NCBI GenBank assembly: GCA_023145965.1 | Contig: JAGLDC010000060.1 | Coordinates: forward strand, 1-60,923 | Source of the DNA: a bacterium | Lineage (GTDB): Bacteria; UBP14; UBA6098 | Length of the DNA: 60,923 nt | Reading direction: 5' to 3' | Shown here: piece after piece, positions 1 through 10,300 of the stretch | How the letters are laid out: every line of letters begins with the position of its first letter | How positions within the stretch are numbered: position 1 is the stretch's first letter | Translations under genes and position numbers: made by a program | The notes under the pieces: generated by a model | What the model saw: the letters and a program-made list of their open reading frames with translations, nothing else | Database searches by the model: none | What the model was told of the DNA's origin: nothing

Positions 1-120
1 TGGCGCGCAATTTGCCCCAAGCAAATTTCGTGACAGCGAATGGGAAGGGATGGGATTTTTGCGGTCGAAAATCATGTAATCAAATATTCCTTAATGACCG
101 TAGCAAAAATCGTGACAGCG
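1..120 (+). repeat. Palindromic intergenic element, copy A (left-truncated, long form)
   Basis: First of five related elements. Two stacked hairpin modules are visible: AATTTGC (9-15) pairs with GCAAATT (21-27), and GATTTTTGC (54-62) pairs with GCAAAAATC (103-111). Each module is followed by TCGTGACAGCG (28-38 and 110-120). The second loop holds an extra private pair GGTC/GACC (63-66 with 96-99). The usual left terminus ACGCTGGCGCG is missing because the window starts inside the element. It lies downstream of the cyclophilin gene and overlaps no supported gene. Confidence 0.85.
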
Positions 121-212
121 CCTTATTTATTGAGAAATAGCCTTGTAAGTAATCATTTCAGCAAATCTACTAGCGCCCTCTTTCCCTCTCTGAATCTTGT
201 AATCCAAATTTT

Positions 213-244
213 TTATAGGGATACCAATTATGGCATCCCTATAA
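213..244. other. Perfect 10-bp inverted repeat downstream of the cyclophilin operon
   Basis: TTATAGGGAT (213-222) is the exact reverse complement of ATCCCTATAA (235-244), with an inner CC/GG pair. It lies about 45 bp beyond the end of the cyclophilin gene, where a transcription terminator would be expected. There is no U-run on the 3' side in the gene's direction, so a classical intrinsic terminator is not shown. The rest of 121-288 shows nothing recognisable. Confidence 0.5.
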
Positions 245-288
245 CGAGTTACAATAAATAACTATTCAAGCGCCGAAAATTCCAAAGT

Positions 289-906
289 CTATTTAGAAAT
301 AACTTCAACCTTGAGAATATTAACCGGCTTCTGAGGCCTGCCCATACGGGGGTCGGCCATGGGAACATTTGCAATCTTATCTACAACATCGATGCCCTTA
401 ACGACAGAACCAAAAACCGTATATTGGCCGTCGAGATGCGTTGCAGCCTGATGGCAAATGAAAAATTGGCTTCCACTAGAAGCTTTCTGAGGATTAGCCT
501 GATCTCCGAGACGCGCTGTGGCTAATGCTCCTCTAACATGCTTAAGGTCGGTTATTTCAGCGGGAACTGTGTAGCCGGGACCTCCAGTGCCATCACCCTT
601 GGGGTCGCCACCTTGAATCATGAAACCCTTTATAATACGATGAAAAGTTAAATCATCGTAAAAACCTTCATTCGTTAGTTTGAGGAAATTCTCTGTGGTC
701 TTAGGAGCTTTGTCCGGCCTAAGTTCGATAACAATATCACCATAATCGGTTTTAAGTAATACCTGAGGTCTCGAAATCGCTTCTTCTGATTGTTTGTTTT
801 CTGCCATTTTTTGGCTATCTCCTTTTTTAATCATTTCTCCGCTTTCTTTGCATCCTGTGAAAATAATCATCATGCAAAGGATTGCAAATAGAATGTTTTT
901 TGTCAT
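289..906 (-). CDS. Lipoprotein peptidyl-prolyl cis-trans isomerase (cyclophilin type)
   Basis: 205 residues. It begins with a lipoprotein signal peptide whose lipobox is FTGC (Cys19), so it is expected to be lipid-anchored in the periplasm. A cyclophilin domain fills residues 48-203. It contains TTENF, the catalytic-arginine segment FHRIIKGFMIQGGDP and the later GSQFFI segment, all typical of PpiA/PpiB enzymes that isomerise Xaa-Pro bonds during protein folding. The start is fixed by a GGAGG ribosome binding site 5-6 nt upstream of ATG. It is the last gene of the four-gene operon led by the giant Ig-repeat gene, 15 bp after the TPR gene. That position fits a folding helper for exported proteins, which is inference. 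Confidence 0.93.
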   Translation of the reverse strand: MTKNILFAILCMMIIFTGCKESGEMIKKGDSQKMAENKQSEEAISRPQVLLKTDYGDIVIELRPDKAPKTTENFLKLTNEGFYDDLTFHRIIKGFMIQGGDPKGDGTGGPGYTVPAEITDLKHVRGALATARLGDQANPQKASSGSQFFICHQAATHLDGQYTVFGSVVKGIDVVDKIANVPMADPRMGRPQKPVNILKVEVISK

Positions 907-921
907 CTGTTTTCCTCCGTC

Positions 922-3495
922 CTATTTTTGGTTTGATAAATTTGGCGATGTTGCATTATATTTTTTTAATTTGGTTCTAGCCATTGCGACAACAGAATCA
1001 TTTTCCGATACCTGGATTATCCATTCCCATACTCGTTTAGCATCAGTTAGCGAACTTCGGGCCTCGAGAATTAATGCTAAATCGTGAAGAATCGACTGGT
1101 CTTTAGTGCCTGAACAAATAAAAATCTCTGCTGTGTCCGGAAGAAGCCTCTGCAAGGCTATATCCGACCATCCCAGGCGAAGTGCAATCTTACCTATTTG
1201 CTCTCCAAGCTCACATTTGAAGCTATCTGCCGGGAGGGTATCAAAGACAGGATTAGCAAGTTTGAATCCCTCTTCGAATTCAGCCATGGAATAATAAACA
1301 CGGGTAAGCCCCAAAAGCCCTTGCTGTCGATATTGTAAAGCTATGTTTTCGTTTTCGTAGATATTTTTCAACATAATTCGCGCTTCAGGAAGCCTTCCAA
1401 GTCCCTCGTAGCTTTGCGCAAGTTTAAGCTCACAAAGCGCAACCTGGTTTGTATCTAAAGCCGATTCAAGAACACTGTTATATATTTCGGTAGCCGATTC
1501 ATAAGCACCGATAGAGTGAAAATAATCTCCTAACGATATCATCCCTCTAGCAGCTGTGGGATCGTTCTCAAATTCGCCCAGAAGCTGGCTTAATATCTCT
1601 TTTGCTGCCGTCGTATCACCCATACCGAGATAACAAAGCCCCATCCTGAAACTAGCCTCTACCCATAAGGAATCAGGTATATTCCGATGCCTCAGTCGAT
1701 CAAAAGCGATAGCCCCTTTCTCGTAGTCTCCGACATTGCATAAGTAGCTCCCAATGTCGAGAAGCACCTCGCCAATGAGTGGAGAGTCGGGGTATTTCTC
1801 TAAGAATTTTTCGGAAACTTCGAGCGGATCAGAATAGATACCCGCATGGTATCTCGCTCTCTCTCCAAGTATTCGAACTTGGTCCGCTTTTTCGCGGGAT
1901 ATCGAGTATATATCGACTTGATCGGCAATGCTTATAAGCCTAAAATAATCGCCTCTCGCGAATAGAATCTTTGCATATTGGCTAACAATCTCCTCGGCAA
2001 GGGGATTTTTCCGATATCTTTCCATAAATTCTTGCGAGGTCTCAATTATCCTATCCGTATCACCAACAGCCTTGAAAGCGATAATAAGATCATAAAGGAT
2101 ATTATCGACAAGATCAGGGTTAGCGGCGCCGAGGAAGTCGTTAAGCTCCATAATAGCGCGTTTGGGGCGACCTTCGAGTAGGAAGGTTTCGGCATATGTT
2201 AACCTCGCCGATTGTGCAAATTCGTCCTCCTCACCAGCAAAAACAGAGGTAAAATAAATTCTTGAATCTTCGTAATTTCGAACTCTGAGATATGACCACC
2301 CAAGGCCCCAACTAGCCTCGCGGTCTCTTTTAGAGCAACAGGAATGCGTGATTTGATAAAAATCGATAGCTTTATCGTATTTACGGCGATTATAAGCACA
2401 TTCGCCGGCGAAAAGGAAGCATTCACCAATCAAATCTTTATCCTCCGCCATCTCTGCAGCTTCGAGGAACTTCCCTTGCGCTGTATTAAACTCACCATCC
2501 TCCATAAAAAGATACGCAATACGCAAGAGAACATCGGCATATAAATCCGGTGAAAGTGCAGCCAGAAGGGCGCTATCACGAGCAGCATTAGTGGATTTGG
2601 TTTCGATCTCACCTAGAATCGACAAATAAGGAAGCCTTCCGACATATGGCGATTCGGGGAAACTGTTTTCAAGCTTCTGGAATCGCCGAATCGCGACTAC
2701 ATGGCGCCCCTCCATGAAATCGCCTGCGCCAAGCATAAACTGAGCCTCATCGGACCACCAATGAGCCGATTTTCTCGATGATAAATCATAAAATTCTAGT
2801 GCCTCGTAAAGATGGCTTCTGCAGTTTTTCCAATCCTCGTGCGAAAATGCAATCGATGCCATACGATATTTGATCTCACCGCTTAAAAGGCTACGAGGAT
2901 ATTTCTCTATAAGCCCTTCGAATGTATCTGTAGCTTTGTCTATCTGCCCAAGCCTTGTATATGACAATCCGAGGAAATAGCCCGACATGAGTTTCAATAT
3001 CGTCTGGCTCGATTCATCGTCAGACAGTGCATCAAAGATGTCGATAGCAGAGTCATAGTCCCTTTCGGAAAAAAGCCATGCCCCCAACCAGAACCTCCCC
3101 CATGGCGGGCTTCGAACGCTGAACACCTCGCGGATTGTAGATTTATCGCCTGCCTCCTGAGCCATCTCGCCTATCCAGAATGCAGCCCAATCTGCCAATG
3201 GAGAACTTCCGAGAAGCGAGGAAATCGACTGATAATTTCGAAGCGCTCTTTCGTTCCAATCAGCGGACTGGAAGCTATATGCCCTTAGGAGGATATCCCT
3301 CGTATCGAGGCTATCGGGGTCAATTCGTGGAACAAAATAATGAACGGCTTGAGGTTCTTTGTCTAAAAGGCCCCTTGCCCAGAAATCTGAGAAGGGGCCT
3401 CGATCCGGCCTAAAGGAAAATAGATTTGTTGCGACAAGAAGACTAATAAGAACTGGTAGAACCGACCCCCTGCAAAGCAGGCGCATCCTCGTCAT
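922..3495 (-). CDS. Secreted or envelope TPR-repeat protein
   Basis: About 857 residues with an N-terminal hydrophobic signal segment followed by many degenerate tetratricopeptide-type helical pairs, for example GEIKYRMASIAFSHEDW and GECFLFAGECAYNRRKYDKA, through nearly the whole length. TPR solenoids mediate protein-protein contacts; no enzymatic domain is visible. The frame is open back to 3540, but I place the start at the ATG at 3495. AAGGA lies 5 nt upstream there, and this start puts the signal peptide at the N terminus. It then overlaps the 3' end of the upstream barrel gene by 53 nt. The partner could be the barrel protein or the giant lipoprotein of the same operon; this is inference from gene order only. 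Confidence 0.85.
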   Translation of the reverse strand: MTRMRLLCRGSVLPVLISLLVATNLFSFRPDRGPFSDFWARGLLDKEPQAVHYFVPRIDPDSLDTRDILLRAYSFQSADWNERALRNYQSISSLLGSSPLADWAAFWIGEMAQEAGDKSTIREVFSVRSPPWGRFWLGAWLFSERDYDSAIDIFDALSDDESSQTILKLMSGYFLGLSYTRLGQIDKATDTFEGLIEKYPRSLLSGEIKYRMASIAFSHEDWKNCRSHLYEALEFYDLSSRKSAHWWSDEAQFMLGAGDFMEGRHVVAIRRFQKLENSFPESPYVGRLPYLSILGEIETKSTNAARDSALLAALSPDLYADVLLRIAYLFMEDGEFNTAQGKFLEAAEMAEDKDLIGECFLFAGECAYNRRKYDKAIDFYQITHSCCSKRDREASWGLGWSYLRVRNYEDSRIYFTSVFAGEEDEFAQSARLTYAETFLLEGRPKRAIMELNDFLGAANPDLVDNILYDLIIAFKAVGDTDRIIETSQEFMERYRKNPLAEEIVSQYAKILFARGDYFRLISIADQVDIYSISREKADQVRILGERARYHAGIYSDPLEVSEKFLEKYPDSPLIGEVLLDIGSYLCNVGDYEKGAIAFDRLRHRNIPDSLWVEASFRMGLCYLGMGDTTAAKEILSQLLGEFENDPTAARGMISLGDYFHSIGAYESATEIYNSVLESALDTNQVALCELKLAQSYEGLGRLPEARIMLKNIYENENIALQYRQQGLLGLTRVYYSMAEFEEGFKLANPVFDTLPADSFKCELGEQIGKIALRLGWSDIALQRLLPDTAEIFICSGTKDQSILHDLALILEARSSLTDAKRVWEWIIQVSENDSVVAMARTKLKKYNATSPNLSNQK

Positions 3496-4294
3496 CTTTG
3501 TCCTTCTTCGGATAATATAATTGTGACAGTCCAATTCCAATCGTCGTCTCGCTTTTACCCCAATAACTAGCTTCTAAGGTTAGAACATAACCCTTGCCTA
3601 TGTCTATGTCAAGCCCAAGAATGGGCTTGGGGTATTGCCCTGGATCATTAAAGAGGCCGGACATTTTAGTGAATGGCGTGCCCGAGCTTGCGGAATATGC
3701 CTTGCGATATTTTCTTCCTGTAAGATATGTCCATTTGATACCGAGATACGGAACTGTTCTTCCAAATTGCCAACTTCCGTAAAGACTCATATCGAATTGC
3801 TGAAAACGATACGAATCAACATAGTGGAGGACACCTCCACCGAAAATAACCTCGTCTGAACTCACTGTTGTGAGCCAATTGGCTATAGCATATAAACGCA
3901 CCGGTTGCTTAGATATCCTTCGGCATCCGAAAGCGGGGTAATAATAGGCAAAATGCGTTTTAAGCCCCAAACCGAAAGCCAATTCTTGGCTTCCGTTAAA
4001 ATCTGTGTAAACGCTTGAAATAGAAGGGAAATTGAGATCCGCCATTCCTAGAATTGCATTGGCTTCGACAAATCTAAATAAGCCGAGCGAAGGCTTCAGC
4101 AAAATTCTCTGGGAGTTAATTTTATAGTCGGGGCCAATTTCATAGCGGATCAACCACTTCTCGTAGTCGAATTCCACAGAAAAGCCGAACCTTTCATAGG
4201 GTGTTTCTTTGGTTGGGTTGCCGACCATTATTGCCATGCCGGAGCCAGCAACTAGGACAAGCAGGGCGAAATATAGAATTATTTTGCGTTGCAT
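3443..4294 (-). CDS. Putative outer-membrane beta-barrel protein
   Basis: 283 residues. A signal peptide (residues 1-21, ending around SGMA) is followed by alternating aromatic/hydrophobic strands rich in Tyr, Phe and Gly (for example YGSWQFGRTVPYLGIKW and GYVLTLEASYWGK), the usual look of a small outer-membrane barrel. I recognise no specific family. The C terminus is charged (KKDKDDEDAP) and does not end in the canonical aromatic residue, so classical BamA recognition is not obvious. The start is supported by GGAGG about 6 nt upstream. It follows the giant gene by 22 bp and precedes the TPR gene, so it probably belongs to the same envelope assembly. Confidence 0.75.
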   Translation of the reverse strand: MQRKIILYFALLVLVAGSGMAIMVGNPTKETPYERFGFSVEFDYEKWLIRYEIGPDYKINSQRILLKPSLGLFRFVEANAILGMADLNFPSISSVYTDFNGSQELAFGLGLKTHFAYYYPAFGCRRISKQPVRLYAIANWLTTVSSDEVIFGGGVLHYVDSYRFQQFDMSLYGSWQFGRTVPYLGIKWTYLTGRKYRKAYSASSGTPFTKMSGLFNDPGQYPKPILGLDIDIGKGYVLTLEASYWGKSETTIGIGLSQLYYPKKDKDDEDAPALQGVGSTSSY

Positions 4295-4316
4295 CGGTGT
4301 TCCTCCGGTCTATGGC

Positions 4317-7300
4317 TTAGTCTTTTCTTCCAACGACAGCAGTATCTGGGACAACAATTGTCGCCTTAGGGATATCCGAACTTTCATCAGGTGGCATCGG
4401 ACGCCTTCGTGAAGAATAAGATATTGGCACGTTGATCGTTCCGCCGGTGCTAATTATTCTTGCCAAGATAACACCTGAGGCCGGCCAACTAGAATCCGCT
4501 GCTGCAGAAAGATCATAGGATGCTTCTCCAGTAATCCCTGTTGTGTGTGTAGCCGGGATCGAACCGAAGACATTTGCGCCGGTAACCTCTACATCCTCAC
4601 CACAGATGGGATTACCCCATTGATCGACAATCTTAACGCTAATCGGGAAGGATGTTCCATAGGGAACACTCTCTGGTGATGTTATTGAAGAGGCTTCGGA
4701 GTTTGGAGTATCGTGCTTAAGATAAATTGTATCCTTCTCGCTGACACCACCGACGGTTGCAGTAACTTCGGCTAATCCACCTGTATCGGAACTACAATAA
4801 TTATCAACGTTGACATTGCGCGCTGTATATCGGCCTATCGCATAACTTTCGTAGCACTCATTAGAAGTGAAAACTGGTGATTCGACTGTCCCCCAATTTG
4901 TAACTATCTGAACAACAGTGCTATCGCAAACCGGATGGCCGTTTTCGTCCCATACATCGACACGGACATCAGAGAAGCCCAGGGTATCGGCATAGGTCAG
5001 GCCCGGTAAAACAGTAATATCCACACTATCCGGTCTCCCACTGGAATAGAAGGCTACGGTATCGGTGCGCTCGCCCAACGTATCCCTTGTCTCTGCTATA
5101 ATTTGGACGATTCCATCGTTTCTCGGTGTGGCGGAATACCATGTGGCAAAAGAGAACCCGCTATCATTGGTTGTCGATGAGGTTGTTATCGCGCCCTCCT
5201 CGGTTCTGAACCAAACGGCTGTTCCCGGCGCGACGGGATTTCCGTATTCATCCGTTATAATCGCCATCACGTCGTTAACAACACCGTCAACATCCCAGCC
5301 ACGAACATTACAGTCATTTACTGAAACAGATACATAATAAGGTAGTCCGCTTCCAACAGTAATCCTCGGGGCGCGTGAGACGAATGTTCCGCCACCCGGC
5401 AATATAGCTGTAGCTTCCACTACAATAGAACCGGATTTATCACCTGAACGAAGAGTAACACTCGCTCTTCCGTTAATTGTGTAAACGGTATCGCTAAGCA
5501 TTCCTCCACCGGGGATGAGTTCCGGGTTAATGCTTCCACCGCCCGGGAAATCGACAATACGGAAAACGACCTCGCTACTATCGCGAACGGGATTGTCATA
5601 TTGGTCATAAATCACAGCCTCGAGGACAGATTGGTCAACCTCGCCTACTCCGCGAATATAGATGAAATCCCTGCTAACAGCAAGGTCTATAGTGTGTGGA
5701 GGTCCGGCGTAGAGGAGGAAGTCCTTACGCGCTGTTAGGGTGTTAACGCGTGCCGTGATGCCTGTAAGGCCTGCCTTTAACCCCGGCGCATAGGTTGTCT
5801 CATAATAACCAGTGTCATCCGTGGCAACCACAGGATCGGCAATGCTTCCCATACCCGCGCTATCGACTGAAATATATACGTAGGTTCCAAGTGCAACCGG
5901 ATTTCCTATTGCATCCGTTATAAAGCCTGAGACTCTGCTTGTTCTGCCACTTCCAACTGTAGAAGTGTCAGGATTAACGTTAATTGTAATCTCATCGGCT
6001 GCTCCGGCGGAATAGGTTATTGTAACCTTGGCGGTTTCCGACTGGCACACGGCCCATATCGTATCGATACATGTTGTATCTGCGGCGACGAGAGTCGCTG
6101 TAGCCACTCCGCTTTCGAGGGAATCGAGAGGTGAAACAAGGCCAAATAGCGCAGTGAAACGAACTGAGACGCCATCGGACACAGGATTCCCAGATGCATC
6201 GGTAACTATTGCCCGAACAATCGCTGTAGAAACGCCATCTGCTGGAAGACCCCGTGGTGCAACGGAGAGAGCGATATTGGCTGCTGTTGTCGGTTGATAA
6301 TAGATTGGAAGATAACCGGTAATGTCGCCGTCTGTAGCATTGAGGTATGTCGTTCCTATTCTGTTTGGCGCGGTGATCTTAAAGGATACTCTTCCAGAGT
6401 CGTTTGTTACGCCGATTAGTGGGACAACGGCACCCGTTTCCAATGTGAGGTTAATCGTAGCATCGGTAATACCGTTTGCGAAAGCATCTTCCACACGGAC
6501 GAAGCCAGCAAGACTATCTTCGCCGTTAGCTGAAAGTTCGACATAGTTGATTTGGTCATAGCTTCCACCTGCCAATGTATCGAAACGAATAACAGCCACA
6601 TTGCCCGGCTCGAAATAGACCGTGACAGTTTCCGAAGAGGCAATTGTGGTGCTATCGTTAATATCGCAATATGCATAGACCAGGGTGCTACCCACCTTTG
6701 TTGGAGCAAATAGGTTAATATTCGCATAACCGCTACTTGTAGTCGAGAAACTTGGATTTAGAAGAGCTAATATGCCATCCGGGGCGATTTGACCGAAGCG
6801 GACACCGGTGCCATCCGCTATTTCCATACCTGAAGAATCGGTAACGAATGCCGAGACTTCTGTGGAGGTAACACCATCGGCAGACAAGAATCTATCCATA
6901 ACGGATACATGTAATTCGTTCACATCGGTAGGCTGAAGCTCCACCTGAGTGATACCTGCAGCACCCTCGCAGCTTGCGCGAATTATTGCCACTCCGGCGT
7001 AGCGCCCGGCACGGAAGGGAACATCGACTCTACCGAGGGTATCGGTAACATCCGCTGCCCAGATAGTGCCATAGGTTGAAGGATCGACATTGAAGTTTAC
7101 AACGTAGCCTTCATCTACGTGGTTACTGGCCTGATCGAAAACCTCGCCAAAGATGCGCGTAGTATCAGTTTCATTTGCAATCAGCACGGTATCTGGCGCG
7201 GGATATAGTAGGATGTAATCGGGAGCACCCGATATAAAGCGCACTTCGACTGAATCTTCAATGCCTCCGCTACTCGCTATTAGAGTATCGTAACCGGTAT

Positions 7301-10300
7301 CTGTATAAGCTCTTATACGCGCTGTTGCAATACCGCCTGATGTAGTCGCGAATATAGGTGTGACACTTCCTAAGTTGAGTCCGGTGAAGCGCACCGAGGT
7401 TCCATTGGAAACAGGGGATCCAAGAACATCGAGCACAACAACAGAAACATCGGCCGTGCTAGAACCATCGGCCACTAGGGTTGGCGGAATCACTGTCATA
7501 GAAATCTCGTAAACCTCTGTGGAAATGAACTCGATAAGTATGTTTCCCGAAGCAGAACCCGACGAAACAGCCACATTCGACCAACCACTTGTAGTCCCTG
7601 CGATGAGTCTAACTGTAATTTGACCTGTTGTATCGGTGTATGCTGTGGGAACAATAATCCCAAGAGAGGCGCTGAAATTCACCGCTACACCAGCTCCGAC
7701 TGAATTACCGTATTGATCGAAAACGCTTACGGTTATCATCGAAGAATCGATGCCATTCGCTTCGATAATTGTGGTGTCGGCTGCTATATCGATAACCGCC
7801 GGAGGACCGGGAATAAAATCAACGTATTGCGTATCGACGGCCGTGCTGCCAGCATCGGCAACGACAACAATGGAATCTTGCGGCACAGTGCTGGATTTGA
7901 GTGTGCTTGTAGCTATGCCGCCGGAGGTGTAGGCCACGGCAGGATTAATTATGCCGTTTCCTGTGTTGAATCGGACTATCGAGCCATCGGAAACAGGAAG
8001 TCCTTCATCATCGAAGACGACAGCCGTCAGCGCTGCTGTTTCGGTTCCATCGGCAATGAGAACCGGCGGATCGACGACAAGCACCAGCGACTCAGCAGTG
8101 AGAGGTATGAAGTTGATAGTTGCATAATTAGTCGCACTACCGCAGGTTGCTGAGAGACTCGCGATGCCGTATTCGGTGCCAGAAACCACAACGGCGTGGG
8201 CGAGGCCGGTATCAGCCGGCCAATTATAACCGGTAGCACTAACAGGAGTTACGAAGCCTTTATTGATGGTAAAATCGACTGTAAGGCCGTTTGCGACTGG
8301 ATTGCCATAAGCGTCCCTAACACGAACGATTATGCTCTGAGTATCCGCACCGTCGGCTATCATATCTGTAGGTATTGGGTCGAAGTCTAGGATCGATGGT
8401 GGCCCTGCCACGAATTCGACATCGACAGTGTCCTTGAGTGAGTCCGTTACAGTTGCAATCACAGAATTCATTCCAACGATCACACCTGCCGTAAGAGTAG
8501 CGCGTGCTTGTCCGCCATCGGTATATGCTGTGCGCGGGCTTACTACACCACTACCGATAACATCGAAGAACACAGGCGTGCCATCTGAGACGGGTCGCGA
8601 GGTCCCAGCTGTATCGAGAACAGTAACTGTGATATTGCTCGTGCTGGTTCCATCGGCGTTGATTCTTATAGGATTGGCAACAATATCGACGAAGTTCGCC
8701 TCGATTTCGACAAAGTCGATGACCTTGCTCCCAACAGCATCGCCTGAACGTGCGGTTAGCAGAGCGGGGCCGGTCTCGGTGCTGGAAATAAATGTTCTAG
8801 CTCTTCCGGAATCATCTTCGACCACAGTCGGTGTAATAACCTCGCCGCGTGTTGTCTCCCATGTAACGCCGGTGCCAATATTCACCGGATTTCTGAATTC
8901 ATCCATAACGATGACTGCCTGTTGCCAACCGCTGCCATCTGCGGGAAGGCTATCCGGCGAGAGCGGATCAAATTCGATGACTGCCGGTTCGCCCGGCTCA
9001 TAGACTACTGATACAGTATCGCTAACCGAAACGCCGACATTCGCTGTAATACTATCTCTTCCGACATCAAGCGGAGCGATAAGCGTGGCTGTAGCCAATC
9101 CGCCTATAGTAAAGGTCACTCGTGGATTGATTATTCCGTTAGGTTCTGTATTCACATGGTCGAAATCGACGCGGGTTCCATCGGAAACTGGCATGCCTTC
9201 GGTATCGAAAACATAGGCTGTAATGTCGGCTGAACTTGTTCCATTACCGGGCATCCTCGCTGGAACTATATTGAGAACAATTTCATCGGCAACGAGTTCT
9301 TGGAAGCGAACCTGAATAAAGTCTATCGCATCGCCGCTGCGAACCGTAATAAGCGCCTCACCCGGTGTTGTTCCTGCTGTAAGACGCGTAGTGGCATAGC
9401 CTTCGGTATTAGTGAAGGCCGAAGCGCCTATTGTTCCAAGTGTTGTTGTAAAGCTAACGGCGCTTCCGGGTGTAACCGGATTTGAGTAGCGGTCAAAGAC
9501 CGAGCACGCGACAGCGGCATTGGAGGAGCCATCGGCGGAAATGACGCTATCTACCGAGTCAACCAAAAAAGCGACGAGTCTCGAGGGCGGTCCAGGCAGG
9601 AGTTGAACCGAAACCTTCCCGGAATCTGTATCGGCTCTTCCCCAAATATCTAACTCACCGGCCAGCGTGTCCGAGCGCAGATAAATAGTCGCAATACCTG
9701 AATCGGTATATGCTACGGAGGGTTCCACATTACCCAAGCTATCAGGATCGACCCAGAATTCCACTCTAGTATTATTTGAGACAAGGTGGCCACCGGCAGA
9801 ATAAACATAAGCTTGAATTTCCGTGCGATTGATACCATTCGCCAACATCTCGGTGGAATCAGCGAATAGCACCACGCTATTAACAGTCGTAGGGGCCATG
9901 TTGACTTGATGATAACCGGCAGCTGAACCGCAATGTGCTTGAATAACAGCGTCTCCGGGTTCTATATCAGATGTGAGTAAAGCGCGAGCAATCCCCGAAG
10001 TATCGGTGATGGCCGACTCTTCTATGATGCCACGGTTAGTAGAGAAGTTTACTGTCTCACCGGCGCGCATGCGGTTTCCGTATTGATCGAGGACACGGGC
10101 GAATATAAGAAGGTCATCCATACCATCGGCATCGATTGTATCGAGGGGAGCATGTGTAGAATCGCCCCAAACCTCTATAGTTGCTGCCGGGCCGGGAATC
10201 AGGAGAATACGCACGCTATCCGATCTAATTACAGACGGAGATACTGTTGTATCCTCGAATTCCCCGATAATCCATGCCTCACCGGTGCCAACATCTGTGC

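Noticed and set aside
40-261. 73-codon plus-strand frame at the left edge
   Set aside because: It runs through palindromic element A and the downstream inverted repeat and has no ribosome binding site.
7713-9003. Long plus-strand open frames (146 and 191 codons) opposite the giant gene
   Set aside because: They mirror the repetitive codon usage of the minus-strand Ig repeats, lack ribosome binding sites and have no protein-like features.
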